A stretch of 15,871 bases of DNA from an uncultured Asticcacaulis sp. (GTDB lineage: Bacteria; Pseudomonadota; Alphaproteobacteria; Caulobacterales; Caulobacteraceae): NCBI GenBank assembly GCA_946480125.1, contig CAMLIY010000048.1, positions 1 to 15,871 of the forward strand. The letters are read 5' to 3'. Shown here piece after piece: positions 1 to 7,863 of the stretch. A program made the position numbers and the translations under genes. Below the pieces are notes generated by a model that saw only the letters and a program-made list of their open reading frames with translations, searched no databases and was not told the DNA's origin. How positions within the stretch are numbered: the first letter of the stretch is position 1; each line of letters begins with the position of its first letter.

Positions 1-659
1 CGGTCGTGCAGCTTGGCCTGCGCTACGGCATGATCATGTTCATCGCTTCCGAAGTGATGTTCTTCGTGTCTTTCTTCTGGATATTCTTTGAAATGGCCCT
101 GTTCCACGGCCATCGCGGCGGCGATATGTCGGCGATCGAAGAGGTCAAGACCGCCTGGTCGACCTGGCCGCCTCAGGGCGTCGAGACGCTTGACCCGTGG
201 CACCTGCCGCTGGTCAATACCCTGCTGTTGCTGACCTCGGGCACCACGGTAACATGGGCGCACCATGCCCTGCAACAGAATGACCGCAAGGGCGCCATCC
301 AGGGCCTGTTGATCACCGTCATCCTCGGCGCGCTGTTCACCTGCGTCCAGGGCTTCGAATATATGGAAGTCGCCAAGGAGCATAACTTCCACTTCTTCCT
401 GTTCAAGGATGCGGCTGACGCCACCGGCGCCGCCAACCTCTATGGCTCGGCCTTCTTCATGGCTACGGGCTTCCACGGCTTTCACGTCCTGATCGGCACC
501 ATCTTCCTGATCGTTTGTCTGCTCCGCGCCATCGCCGGTGATTTCACGCCGAAGAAGCACTTCGGCTTTGAAGCCGCCGCCTGGTACTGGCATTTTGTTG
601 ACGTGGTGTGGCTGTTCCTGTTCGCCTTCATCTACGTCATATTTGGCGGGCCGCACTGA
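1..659 (+). CDS. ctaE: Cytochrome c oxidase subunit III, 5'-truncated
   Basis: This is the 3' part of the gene for subunit III of the aa3-type cytochrome c oxidase, an inner-membrane respiratory protein that supports the catalytic subunit I. The frame is open from the first base and the GTG near position 6 is an internal valine, so the true start lies before the window. About 218 residues are visible. The typical run starting [18 protein letters not shown] is followed by helices with the family-typical [12 protein letters not shown] segment, and the protein ends in a hydrophobic helix and a TGA stop. The gene is followed by a hairpin terminator and then a SURF1 gene, an oxidase assembly factor, so the context agrees. 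Family assignment is very secure; the symbol (ctaE/coxC) is by homology. Confidence 0.96.
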   Translation, partial: VVQLGLRYGMIMFIASEVMFFVSFFWIFFEMALFHGHRGGDMSAIEEVKTAWSTWPPQGVETLDPWHLPLVNTLLLLTSGTTVTWAHHALQQNDRKGAIQGLLITVILGALFTCVQGFEYMEVAKEHNFHFFLFKDAADATGAANLYGSAFFMATGFHGFHVLIGTIFLIVCLLRAIAGDFTPKKHFGFEAAAWYWHFVDVVWLFLFAFIYVIFGGPH

Positions 660-686
660 TAAGTGGCCGAACTGGACCTTGCTTTC

Positions 687-723
687 GGGGGCGTCGGCTA
701 TGAAGCCGGCGCCCTCATTTTTT
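687..723 (+). terminator. Intrinsic terminator between cox3 and SURF1
   Basis: GGGGGCGTCGGC (687-698) pairs with GCCGGCGCCCTC (705-716) around a TATGAA loop, with one mismatch and one G-U pair. It is followed by six T residues (718-723). It sits 28 bases after the cox3 stop and ends 10 bases before the SURF1 start codon. Confidence 0.75.
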
Positions 724-733
724 ACGGAATGCC

Positions 734-1435
734 ATGACCCTGCGCGATTATCTGAGAGCTGTACCGCCCGGACTGACGATTGCAACCACTGTCGCGTTCA
801 CGCTCCTGAATGGGCTTGGAATCTGGCAGCTTGAGCGTCTGAAATGGAAAGAAAACCTGATTGCCGAAATGGCGCGTACCGAAGCGACCGCGCCCGTATC
901 GGTGGAGACGTTGCTGGCGCAGACAAAGCCGGACTGGCGCTCGGCGGCTCTGCCGGCCTGCTCCGTCGATAGGGGCCGCGTGATCTACATGCATTCGGAA
1001 GTCGATGGTGTGCCTGGGTATCGCGTCCTGACGGCGTGTCCGCTTGCGGATAAGGCCATGCTGGTCGACCTGGGGTTTGCAAAAGAAAAGCTGCCACTTG
1101 CACCACTGACGATCCAGCCGGTCGGACGCTTGCGGCCGTTTGAGAAATCCGGCGCGTTTACCCTGGTCAATCGCATTGCTGAAAATGACTGGTACTGGCG
1201 GTCGGCATCCGAAATGGGGCCGCCACTGAATGCCCGCTTGCGCGCTGATTATTTTCTGGTGCTTGACCTGAAGGCCAGTCACGCTGATATAGCGGGCTTG
1301 TCGCAAGGGCCGCTGACCGCGCCCCTGCCCAACCGTCATCTGGAATATGCCCTGACCTGGTTTGGTCTGGGTTGGGCGCTGCTCGGTGTATTCGGCAGCG
1401 TTATTTATCAAAGAGCAAAACGCTTGCCTAAGTAG
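734..1435 (+). CDS. SURF1-family cytochrome oxidase assembly protein
   Basis: SURF1 proteins help insert haem a into subunit I during cytochrome c oxidase assembly. The 233-residue product has the family layout: an N-terminal membrane helix (about 14-32) ending in the hallmark GIWQLERL motif, a periplasmic domain, and a C-terminal helix (about 203-225) introduced by NRHLEYALTWFGLGW, the second family signature. The ATG at 734 has a weak CGGA six bases upstream. The overlapping ATG at 729 is out of frame. The gene follows cox3, matching its role, but a terminator separates the two, so it may depend on read-through or its own promoter. The final codons lie inside another hairpin. Family confident; no paralogue is visible for comparison. 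Confidence 0.93.
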   Translation: MTLRDYLRAVPPGLTIATTVAFTLLNGLGIWQLERLKWKENLIAEMARTEATAPVSVETLLAQTKPDWRSAALPACSVDRGRVIYMHSEVDGVPGYRVLTACPLADKAMLVDLGFAKEKLPLAPLTIQPVGRLRPFEKSGAFTLVNRIAENDWYWRSASEMGPPLNARLRADYFLVLDLKASHADIAGLSQGPLTAPLPNRHLEYALTWFGLGWALLGVFGSVIYQRAKRLPK

Positions 1436-1457
1436 GCAGGCTTGCTCTTTGTTTCTT
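1409..1457 (+). terminator. Terminator hairpin overlapping the SURF1 stop codon
   Basis: CAAAGAGCAA (1409-1418) pairs perfectly with TTGCTCTTTG (1442-1451). A shorter inner stem, TGCC/GGCA, closes a TAAGTA loop containing part of the TAG stop (1433-1435). TTTCTT follows. The 10-bp outer stem and T-rich tail fit an intrinsic terminator, although the internal loop is unusual. Confidence 0.6.
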
Positions 1458-1547
1458 AGCGCTCAAGCGCTGGCTAAGGCTCCTCGCAAAGGAACTAGGC
1501 GTCCCCCTCGACGCACACTTGTGCTTGCCGTTTGTCTTTAAGACAAA
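1455..1547. repeat. Cluster of small inverted repeats before the M16 peptidase gene
   Basis: After the SURF1 terminator the intergenic DNA holds three more dyads: CTTAGC/GCTAAG (1455-1460 and 1473-1478) enclosing two AGCGCT palindromes, GCACA/TGTGC (1513-1524), and TTTGTCTT-T-AAGACAAA (1531-1547). The last is a perfect 17-bp dyad 20 bases before the peptidase ATG. They could be hairpins of an extragenic repeat or protein-binding sites; the window has no second copy. Confidence 0.5.
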
Positions 1548-1566
1548 TGGAGTATACGGAACGAAT

Positions 1567-2832
1567 ATGACTATTCTCGCTTCTCAAAAGCTCTACACCT
1601 TCGATAACGGCCTGCGTCTGCTGGTCGATCCGATGCCGGGGCTGAAGACATTTGCCTTAAGCGCTTTGATCTACGGCGGGGCGCGCTTTGAAACCGAGGC
1701 GCAGTCGGGCTGGGCTCATCTGCTGGAACATATGGTTTTCAAGGGCGCGGGTGGTCGCAATGCCCGCGAACTGGCCGAAGCGATCGAGCATAAGGGGGGC
1801 TCGATCAACGCCTCCACTGGCTATGAGCATACCCGCTTTGAAGTGCGCGGCCTCAACAGCCTGATGCCACTGGCGCTGGAAATCGTCACAGACCTGATGT
1901 TCCGCCCGGCCATTGATAGTGAAGAACTGACCCGTGAAAAGAAGGTGGTCGAACAGGAAATCCTTGAAGCCTATGACACGCCGGATGACCATGTGTTCGA
2001 TTTGCTGCAATCGGCCATGTTTGCCGGGCAATCACTCGGCCGTCCGATCTTGGGCACGAAACAAAGCCTGAAACCGGTCACGTCCCCCGCCTTGCGTGCC
2101 TTTGCCGAAACCCTGTACGCGCCGCACCAGATCGTCGTCTGCGTATCGGGCGGTGTGGTGCCGGAAGAGGTCTTTGCCGCCTTGAAGCCGCGCGTGGAAA
2201 GCGTTGCCGCACATGCCGGCTTCGGCCCGCCCGCGCCTATGCGCTTTACGACCGAAAGCCACGTCCAGAAGCGCAAGATCGAACAGGCCAACCTGACGAT
2301 CGGTTTCGAAGGCGTCAGCCGGTTAAGCCAGGATATCATTCCGCTGCGGCTGTTCAGCGAAATTCTCGGCGGCGGCATGGCGTCACGCCTGTTTCAGGAA
2401 GCGCGCGAGGCGAGGGGGCTGGCCTATAGCATTGACGCCTTCACCACGCCTTATCGCGATGGCGGCATTTTCGGCGTCTATGCCGGCTGTGCGGCCAAGG
2501 ACCTGGCGCCGCTTATCGAACTGGTTCAAAAGGTTCTGGGCGAATTGTCCTCCAATCCGCTGGAAGGCGAACTGGAACGCGCCAAGGCGCAATTCATGAC
2601 CTCGCTATTCCTCAACCATGAAGGCGCAGCCTCGCGTTGCGGCACCTTCGCCAGTCAGTTGTCGACCTTTGGCAAGGTGTTAACGCTCGATGAGGTGGCG
2701 GCGGATATTGCAGCCGTGAGCCGTGATGATCTGGTGCGGGTCGGCTCGGCGGTCGCCTCTCAAAAGGTCTGCGCCAGCGCGCTTCTGGGGCCGAAATCAA
2801 TGAGCGACGCGGCGAAACTACTGGCGGCATAA
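1567..2832 (+). CDS. M16-family zinc metallopeptidase
   Basis: This is a 421-residue peptidase of the pitrilysin/mitochondrial processing peptidase family (M16). The inverted zinc motif HLLEH is at 51-55, and the third zinc-ligand glutamate is E131 in VVEQEI, 76 residues on, as expected. A glycine-rich C-terminal signature (GGGMASRLFQEAREARGLAY) is also present. The length fits a single two-lobed M16 chain like mitochondrial MPP-beta or Bacillus MlpA-type proteins. All active-site residues are intact, so it should be active on peptides. No signal peptide is seen, which suggests the cytoplasm. A frame extension to TTG 1519 exists, but ATG 1567 is preferred because homology starts at once (KLYTFDNGLRLLV). 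GGAG lies 14 bases and GGAA 5 bases upstream. Substrate unknown. Confidence 0.93.
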   Translation: MTILASQKLYTFDNGLRLLVDPMPGLKTFALSALIYGGARFETEAQSGWAHLLEHMVFKGAGGRNARELAEAIEHKGGSINASTGYEHTRFEVRGLNSLMPLALEIVTDLMFRPAIDSEELTREKKVVEQEILEAYDTPDDHVFDLLQSAMFAGQSLGRPILGTKQSLKPVTSPALRAFAETLYAPHQIVVCVSGGVVPEEVFAALKPRVESVAAHAGFGPPAPMRFTTESHVQKRKIEQANLTIGFEGVSRLSQDIIPLRLFSEILGGGMASRLFQEAREARGLAYSIDAFTTPYRDGGIFGVYAGCAAKDLAPLIELVQKVLGELSSNPLEGELERAKAQFMTSLFLNHEGAASRCGTFASQLSTFGKVLTLDEVAADIAAVSRDDLVRVGSAVASQKVCASALLGPKSMSDAAKLLAA

Positions 2833-2880
2833 ATTTGTCATCTATGGGTGCATTTCTCGGCAAATCACCTCATGCCTTAT

Positions 2881-2909
2881 GCCTGTCTGGGAGATAAAGG
2901 GCGACAGGC
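2881..2909 (+). promoter_or_regulatory. Inverted repeat covering the ribosome-binding region of the phosphodiesterase gene
   Basis: GCCTGTC (2881-2887) and GACAGGC (2903-2909) are perfect 7-bp complements separated by 15 bases. The right arm contains the AGG that serves as Shine-Dalgarno four bases before the ATG at 2913. As RNA it would hide the ribosome site; as DNA it could be an operator. The dyad is seen directly; its function is inference. Confidence 0.4.
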
Positions 2910-2912
2910 TAT

Positions 2913-4634
2913 ATGAACCGCGAAAATCCATTACCGCTGTGTGTGGAAGACCTAAGCCAATGGGCGGGTGCGCTTGCCGGCGCCGATACCCTGCTTTGGG
3001 CGTATGATCTGACGTCTGGCTGTTTTGAATTCAAGGGCGACGCCCATGCCCTGAATTTGTCAGGCTTGATGGATGTCCTCACGCTTGAAGATCTGACGCG
3101 GCTGTTTGCGGCCGGTGAAACGGATCAGCTCGATATCGCCTTGAGGACGGTTGAAGTGCACACGGCCGTAAGTCTGCCGGGTGAGGAAAGGGTCCAGTGC
3201 CTGCTGCGCCTGAGGGACGGGCGCCTGCTTTATTTCAAGGGGCGTAAGGTCGAACCTATGCGCGTGCTTGGCACGGTGACCGAGATGAGCCGGGGTATGC
3301 ATCAGAAACGCCAGCCCGAAGACTCTGGCTTGATTCTGCAAGATGCCCATATCGATTCCCTCACCTCTCTCTGCAATCGCCAGGGCTTTTTGGCGGCGAG
3401 CCGGATTTTGCTGACTCAGGCGGGCGACTACGATCTGGTTGTAGCCGATCTCAACCGTTTCCGCCGTCTTAATGAAGCCTTGGGACATGAACGTGCCGAT
3501 CTGGTGCTGGGTGTACTGGCGCAGCGCCTGCGGGATGCGTTTGGCGAGGGGTCGGTTTTGGCCCGGCTCGGTGAGGACGAATTCGCTGTTCTGACCTTGC
3601 GCGGTTTTCCGCGTGTATCCGAACGCATGCGCAATGCGATGGAGCGAACCATTGTTATCGCGGGCTTCGATATCCACCCGACCTTTTCCATGGGGGCCGT
3701 GTCGGTTGAGGGAGGTGCGGCGGCGCTGGAAAGCGCCGAACTCCTGCGCCGCGCAGAGATGGCAATCGAAGCTGCCAAGACAAAGGGAGTCAGTGGGGTG
3801 GCCGCTTACCGGCGCGATCTTGAAAGCGATGGCTTGACCCGTCTGGCGCTGGAATCCGAATTACGCAAAGCCTTTATCAGTGGCGAAATCCACGCCTGGT
3901 ATCAGCCCATCGTCAACCTGAAAACAGGGGTAATTGCCGGTTTTGAAGCCCTGGCGCGCTGGGTGCATCCCAAACGCGGCGTGATACCTCCTGATCATTT
4001 TCTCACCGCGGCGCGCGACCTCGGCATGATGACCGATCTCGGCACCATTATTCTCAATTCAACAGTCAGGTGCCTGTCAAGATGGCGCCTGAGTTACAAT
4101 TTACCCGCCGCTTTCTTTGTCAGTGTCAATTTGTCGGCACCGGAAATAGAGCGTCTGCATCTGGTCGAGGATGTGTCACGTCTGATCCGTGAGGCCAACT
4201 TACCAGCCAAATCTCTCAAGCTGGAAGTAACCGAGAGCGACGTTATGCGCGATCCGGATGCCACAGCGCGCGTGCTTGAGGCCTTGCGAGACGCAGGGGC
4301 CGGTATCGCGCTCGATGATTTCGGCACCGGCTTCTCGTCTTTAAGCTACCTCGCCAAGCTGCCTTTCGATACACTCAAAATAGACCGCTCTTTTATCAGT
4401 ACATTACAGACCGATGAATCTTCGGAGAAGATCGTGCGCGCTATCCTGACACTCGGTCGCGATTTCGAGCTGGATGTGGTGGCCGAAGGCGTAGAGGATA
4501 TGAGTCTGGTTGAACGGCTTAACGGGTTGGGCTGTCATCTTGGTCAGGGCTATGGTTTCGCCAAGGCTTTAAAGCCAAATGAAGCAGAAGCGTTTCTTGT
4601 GGCTTCGCTTGGCTATGAAACGAAGCTGGCTTAA
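2913..4634 (+). CDS. pdeA: PdeA-like GEDEF-EAL c-di-GMP phosphodiesterase
   Basis: The 573-residue protein has an N-terminal sensory-like region (about 20-125, PAS-like by size), a GGDEF domain (about 145-300) and an EAL domain (about 315-570). The cyclase signature is degenerate, GEDEF at 220-224. The phosphodiesterase site looks complete: E345 of EAL, N406, E438, D468-D469, K489, E525 and Q545. This predicts hydrolysis of c-di-GMP to pGpG. Caulobacter PdeA (CC3396) has the same GEDEF-EAL design, in which the GGDEF domain binds GTP and stimulates the EAL domain. As I remember, it also lies beside a YqgE-family gene, as here. That makes orthology likely but not proven. PdeA is involved in the motile-to-sessile cell-cycle transition. 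No membrane segment is seen, so a cytoplasmic location is expected. Confidence 0.88.
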   Translation: MNRENPLPLCVEDLSQWAGALAGADTLLWAYDLTSGCFEFKGDAHALNLSGLMDVLTLEDLTRLFAAGETDQLDIALRTVEVHTAVSLPGEERVQCLLRLRDGRLLYFKGRKVEPMRVLGTVTEMSRGMHQKRQPEDSGLILQDAHIDSLTSLCNRQGFLAASRILLTQAGDYDLVVADLNRFRRLNEALGHERADLVLGVLAQRLRDAFGEGSVLARLGEDEFAVLTLRGFPRVSERMRNAMERTIVIAGFDIHPTFSMGAVSVEGGAAALESAELLRRAEMAIEAAKTKGVSGVAAYRRDLESDGLTRLALESELRKAFISGEIHAWYQPIVNLKTGVIAGFEALARWVHPKRGVIPPDHFLTAARDLGMMTDLGTIILNSTVRCLSRWRLSYNLPAAFFVSVNLSAPEIERLHLVEDVSRLIREANLPAKSLKLEVTESDVMRDPDATARVLEALRDAGAGIALDDFGTGFSSLSYLAKLPFDTLKIDRSFISTLQTDESSEKIVRAILTLGRDFELDVVAEGVEDMSLVERLNGLGCHLGQGYGFAKALKPNEAEAFLVASLGYETKLA

Positions 4635-5284
4635 GCCGTCCCTGCCATGCCTGACAGATGGCCTGGCTCAATTCCCATACTGGCCAAAGCGCGCGACCAA
4701 AGGTGTTCAGGGTCACTGCCGAATATCAGTTCCTGACTTGCGGGCACAATCAGCCAGGCGTTTTGACTCAGTTCGCTTTCAAGCTGACCCGGGCCCCAAC
4801 CGGCATAACCCAGGGCAATCAGGCTGCGGGCCGGGCCCGAGCCAGCCGACAGATCGACCAGGATATCGCGCGAAGCCGTCAGGCCTACGCCTTGTTCCTC
4901 GCCATCTGGACGGCTGATGAACGGCCCGCCGAGATCGAGCGTAATGTCATCTATCTGGTAATCCAGGCTGTGCAGAACAAAGCCGCGGTCATTCTGTACC
5001 GGACCGCCGCGATAAATTTTTTGCATGGCCAGTCTTTGAGCGAAGCCTGGCGTGTCGCTTTCTATCCCCAGTTCCTTCATCATTTTGCTGAAGTTCAGTC
5101 CACTGATCGGCTGATTAAGGATTAAACCCATCGCATGGTCCTCGTCATGCTGACACACATAGATGACGCTGTGATTAAACGGCTGGTCGTTCAGCGCCGG
5201 CATAGCGATGAGTAATTGCCCCTGATAGGAAATGTGACCGGGCAAAGGACTGTCATCGTGGACAAAATCGGAGGAACTGATCAT
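4631..5284 (-). CDS. yqgE: YqgE/AlgH family (UPF0301) protein
   Basis: This is a 217-residue YqgE/AlgH-family protein. Family marks are the N-terminal GQLLIAMP segment, the HDEDHAMGLILNQP run, the YRGGPV motif and ALGYAGWGPGQLESEL near the C terminus. The biochemical role is unsettled; AlgH was linked to alginate regulation in Pseudomonas, but that function should not be carried over here. The frame extends up to 5383, but the ATG at 5284 is preferred because the upstream 33 residues lack family similarity and AAGG lies about 10 bases before it. Its stop overlaps the stop of the phosphodiesterase gene in one TTAA, so the two are convergent. The synteny with a pdeA-like gene supports a Caulobacter-group origin. 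Confidence 0.92.
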   Translation of the reverse strand: MISSSDFVHDDSPLPGHISYQGQLLIAMPALNDQPFNHSVIYVCQHDEDHAMGLILNQPISGLNFSKMMKELGIESDTPGFAQRLAMQKIYRGGPVQNDRGFVLHSLDYQIDDITLDLGGPFISRPDGEEQGVGLTASRDILVDLSAGSGPARSLIALGYAGWGPGQLESELSQNAWLIVPASQELIFGSDPEHLWSRALASMGIEPGHLSGMAGTA

Positions 5285-5447
5285 TGCGTCAATGCCTTTG
5301 CAACAGAACGAAGGGGCAATCAATAATACCCTATATGGCGATGCCTGTCTTGATTGCAAAAGGCCACAAATACGGATAGCCATCCATATCGCATTTTGAT
5401 GGTGGTTCTCTTATGACTTCGCCGCCATCTATCCAGAAAGAAACACC

Positions 5448-5930
5448 ATGACCTTGAAAACCGGCGACGCCATTCCCGAAATTAATCTGACCGTGGTCGA
5501 CGAAGCGGGCCCTAAGCCGCTAGCTTCAAAGGACTTTTTTGCCGGCAAGACGGTGGTTCTGTTTGCCGTTCCAGGGGCCTTTACCCCGACCTGCTCGGCG
5601 CGTCACCTGCCTGGTTTCAAGGATCATGCCGCCGATTTTTCCGCCAAAGGCGTCGATGTGGTGGCCTGTACTTCGGTCAATGATTATTTTGTCATGAAGG
5701 CCTGGGCCAAGGACCAGGGTATTGGCGATGAAGTGGTCATGCTCGCCGATGGCAATGGCGATTTCGCAGAGGCGATGGGGCTGACGCTCGATGCTTCAGG
5801 CTTCGGCATGGGGCCACGTTCGCAACGCTACGCCGCCGTGATCAAGGATGGCAAGATCGATAAGCTGTTCGTCGAAGCAGGGGGAGAGTTTAAGGTATCC
5901 AGCGCCGAATACGTGCTCGAAAATTTGTAG
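5448..5930 (+). CDS. Peroxiredoxin, Prx5-type (AhpC/TSA superfamily)
   Basis: This 160-residue thiol peroxidase reduces H2O2 and organic peroxides. The peroxidatic cysteine is C49 in PGAFTPTCS, with the preceding Pro and Thr of the PxxxTxxC site. The arginine expected near the active site is in the GPRSQRYA segment. C74 (VVACTSVNDY) matches a common non-peroxidatic cysteine of the Prx5 group. The downstream DYFVMKAWAKD and the absence of a glutaredoxin fusion fit a stand-alone Prx5/PMP20-like enzyme. The reductant is probably glutathione/glutaredoxin or thioredoxin, which cannot be told from the sequence. The ATG at 5448 has a purine-rich AGAAAG upstream. A strong terminator follows. No OxyR-type regulator is next to it. 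Confidence 0.95.
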   Translation: MTLKTGDAIPEINLTVVDEAGPKPLASKDFFAGKTVVLFAVPGAFTPTCSARHLPGFKDHAADFSAKGVDVVACTSVNDYFVMKAWAKDQGIGDEVVMLADGNGDFAEAMGLTLDASGFGMGPRSQRYAAVIKDGKIDKLFVEAGGEFKVSSAEYVLENL

Positions 5931-5970
5931 GAAAAAGCGGCGGGAGTACGTCCTGCATCCGCTATTACAT

Positions 5971-6004
5971 AAAAAAAGCCGGACCTCATGGTCCGGCTTT
6001 TTTT
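5971..6004. terminator. Bidirectional intrinsic terminator between peroxiredoxin and acyl-CoA dehydrogenase
   Basis: Seven A residues plus GCCGGACC (5971-5985) pair perfectly with GGTCCGGC plus seven T residues (5990-6004) around a TCAT loop. The T-run on either strand lets it end the rightward peroxiredoxin transcript and the leftward MerR-dehydrogenase operon. Confidence 0.95.
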
Positions 6005-6033
6005 ATTAAATCTGACAGGCGAGTGTACCTGCC

Positions 6034-7821
6034 TTAAAACTGGTCGTCAGCCAGTTCCATAAGGCCTTCCGATCCGGCCTTCATCTTTATCAGATGGGCG
6101 TCGGCATCAGGCAAAATGCGCTCCAGGAAGACGCGACCGACCTTTAATTTGGTATCGAAAAACGGATCGGTTGAGCCGGCATCGATCTGGGCCTGGGCGG
6201 CCTTGGCCATGCGTGCCCACATATAGGCGATGCAGGTCAACCCGAACAGATGCAGGTAATCCATCGAGCCGGCGGCGGCGGCATCCGGATTGCCCATACC
6301 GTTCTGCATCAGCCACAGGGTGCCATCGAATAGCTTGGCCTTCGTGTCTTTCAGGGCCTTGATATAGGCCGGCACGGTCGAATGGGTTTCTTCGGCGGCG
6401 ATATAGGCGTCAATCTCACCCAGGAAGGTTTGCAACGCGCGGCCGCCCTTTGAGGGCAGCTTGCGACCGACCAGATCGAGCGCCTGGATGCCATTAGTCC
6501 CTTCGTAGATCAGGGTGATGCGGACATCGCGCATATATTGCGAGGCCGGAAAGTGCTCGGTAAAGCCCGAACCGCCATGGACCTGCATGGCGTCCTGCGT
6601 CACCTTGAGGCCTTTTTCGGTGAGATAAGCCTTAATCACCGGTGTAAGCAGACTCATATAGTCGCTGGCCTTTTCTCGTTCTTTTTCATCTTCAGCCACA
6701 TGCGCCAGATCGGCTTGCAGCGATACCCAGGCAAGGAAGGCACGGCCCCCTTCGATCAGGGCGCGGCTTTCCAGCAGCATCCGGCGGACATCGGGGTGGA
6801 CGAGAATGCTGTCTGCCGGCAGTTCAGGCGACTTGGGGCCGGTGAGGGCGCGGCCTTGCAGACGATCCCTGGCGAACTGATTGGCGGCCACCAGCGCGGC
6901 ATGGCCGATGGCGAGGCCCTGGAGGCCGACGCCGAAACGGGCATTATTCATCATGTAAAACATGATCTTGAGGCCTTCGTTTTCCTGTCCGAGCAGGAAG
7001 CCTTTGGCCTCGTCATACATCATCACGCAGGTCGAATTGCCATGTATTCCCATCTTGTGTTCGAGGCCAGCGCATTCCAGCCTGTTGCGCTCACCCGGAT
7101 TGCCGTCGGCATCGGGAAGGAATTTCGGCACCAGGAACAGAGAAATGCCCTTGACGCCGGCGGGTGCGCCTTCGAGGCGGGCGAGGACCAGATGGCAGAT
7201 ATTCGAGGTGAAATCGTGCTCACCGGCCGAGATCCAGATCTTCTGGCCAGTGATCTTATAGCTGCCGTCATCGTTGGGCACGGCCTTTGTGCGCAGCAAA
7301 CCCAGATCGGTGCCGCAATGCGGTTCGGTCAGGTTCATGGTGCCTGACCATTCGCCTGAGATCAGCTTAGGGAGATAAAGGTCTTTTTGCGCCTGAGTGC
7401 CGCCGGCGGTGAGGGCGGAGATGGCGCCTTCGGTCAGGCCGGGATACATGCCGAACGCGCTCGACGCACCAGAAAGCATTTCGGAAAAGGCGGTATTGAC
7501 GAAGTGCGGCAGGCCTTGCCCGCCATATTGCGGATCGCCGGAAAGCGCGGTCCAGCCGGCTTCGGTCAAAGCCTTATAGGCTTCTTTATAGCCCTTCGGC
7601 GCGGTGACCGTCTTGTCGGCATTCAGGACACAACCTTCCTTGTCGCCGGTGATATTGATCGGGTGAACGACCTCTTCGGTGAATTTCGCCGCTTCTTCCA
7701 GTATGGCTGCCACAGTGGCCGTATCAGCATCGGCAAAGCCTTTCAGGTGGCTGTACTGGTCGGTATTGAAGACGTTTTCAAAGAGAAACTGATAGTCCCG
7801 TACGGGAGCGATATAGGCCAT
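6034..7821 (-). CDS. Acyl-CoA dehydrogenase, large (DmdC-like) subfamily
   Basis: This 595-residue FAD-dependent acyl-CoA dehydrogenase is longer than the usual 380-400. It has the extra N-terminal segment (APVRDYQFLFENVFN) and a C-terminal domain after about 455, as in DmdC (3-methylmercaptopropionyl-CoA dehydrogenase) and related enzymes. The catalytic base is E440 in LIYEGTNGIQ. Other family marks are LTEPHCGTDLG (about 164-174), KIWISAGEHD and NNARFGVG. The substrate is uncertain: this subfamily includes DMSP-derived and fatty acyl-CoA dehydrogenases, and no DMSP genes are nearby, so general fatty acyl-CoA oxidation is the safer guess. It lies 42 bases after a MerR gene on the same strand and is probably co-transcribed with and controlled by it. 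The ATG at 7821 has AGGG about 11 bases before it. Confidence 0.94.
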   Translation of the reverse strand: MAYIAPVRDYQFLFENVFNTDQYSHLKGFADADTATVAAILEEAAKFTEEVVHPINITGDKEGCVLNADKTVTAPKGYKEAYKALTEAGWTALSGDPQYGGQGLPHFVNTAFSEMLSGASSAFGMYPGLTEGAISALTAGGTQAQKDLYLPKLISGEWSGTMNLTEPHCGTDLGLLRTKAVPNDDGSYKITGQKIWISAGEHDFTSNICHLVLARLEGAPAGVKGISLFLVPKFLPDADGNPGERNRLECAGLEHKMGIHGNSTCVMMYDEAKGFLLGQENEGLKIMFYMMNNARFGVGLQGLAIGHAALVAANQFARDRLQGRALTGPKSPELPADSILVHPDVRRMLLESRALIEGGRAFLAWVSLQADLAHVAEDEKEREKASDYMSLLTPVIKAYLTEKGLKVTQDAMQVHGGSGFTEHFPASQYMRDVRITLIYEGTNGIQALDLVGRKLPSKGGRALQTFLGEIDAYIAAEETHSTVPAYIKALKDTKAKLFDGTLWLMQNGMGNPDAAAAGSMDYLHLFGLTCIAYMWARMAKAAQAQIDAGSTDPFFDTKLKVGRVFLERILPDADAHLIKMKAGSEGLMELADDQF

Positions 7822-7863
7822 TTTGTTCTTGTCCCTGCTGAGGATAACGAAATTATATGCGGA

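Noticed and set aside
722..1411. A 229-codon minus-strand open frame
   Set aside because: It is the opposite-strand shadow of SURF1. The SURF1 frame carries both family signatures.
3060..3677. A 205-codon minus-strand open frame
   Set aside because: It is a shadow of the GEDEF-EAL gene, with composition typical of antisense frames in GC-rich DNA.
6538..7347. A 269-codon plus-strand open frame
   Set aside because: It is wholly antisense to the acyl-CoA dehydrogenase, which has clear homology and catalytic motifs. Its product matches no family I know.
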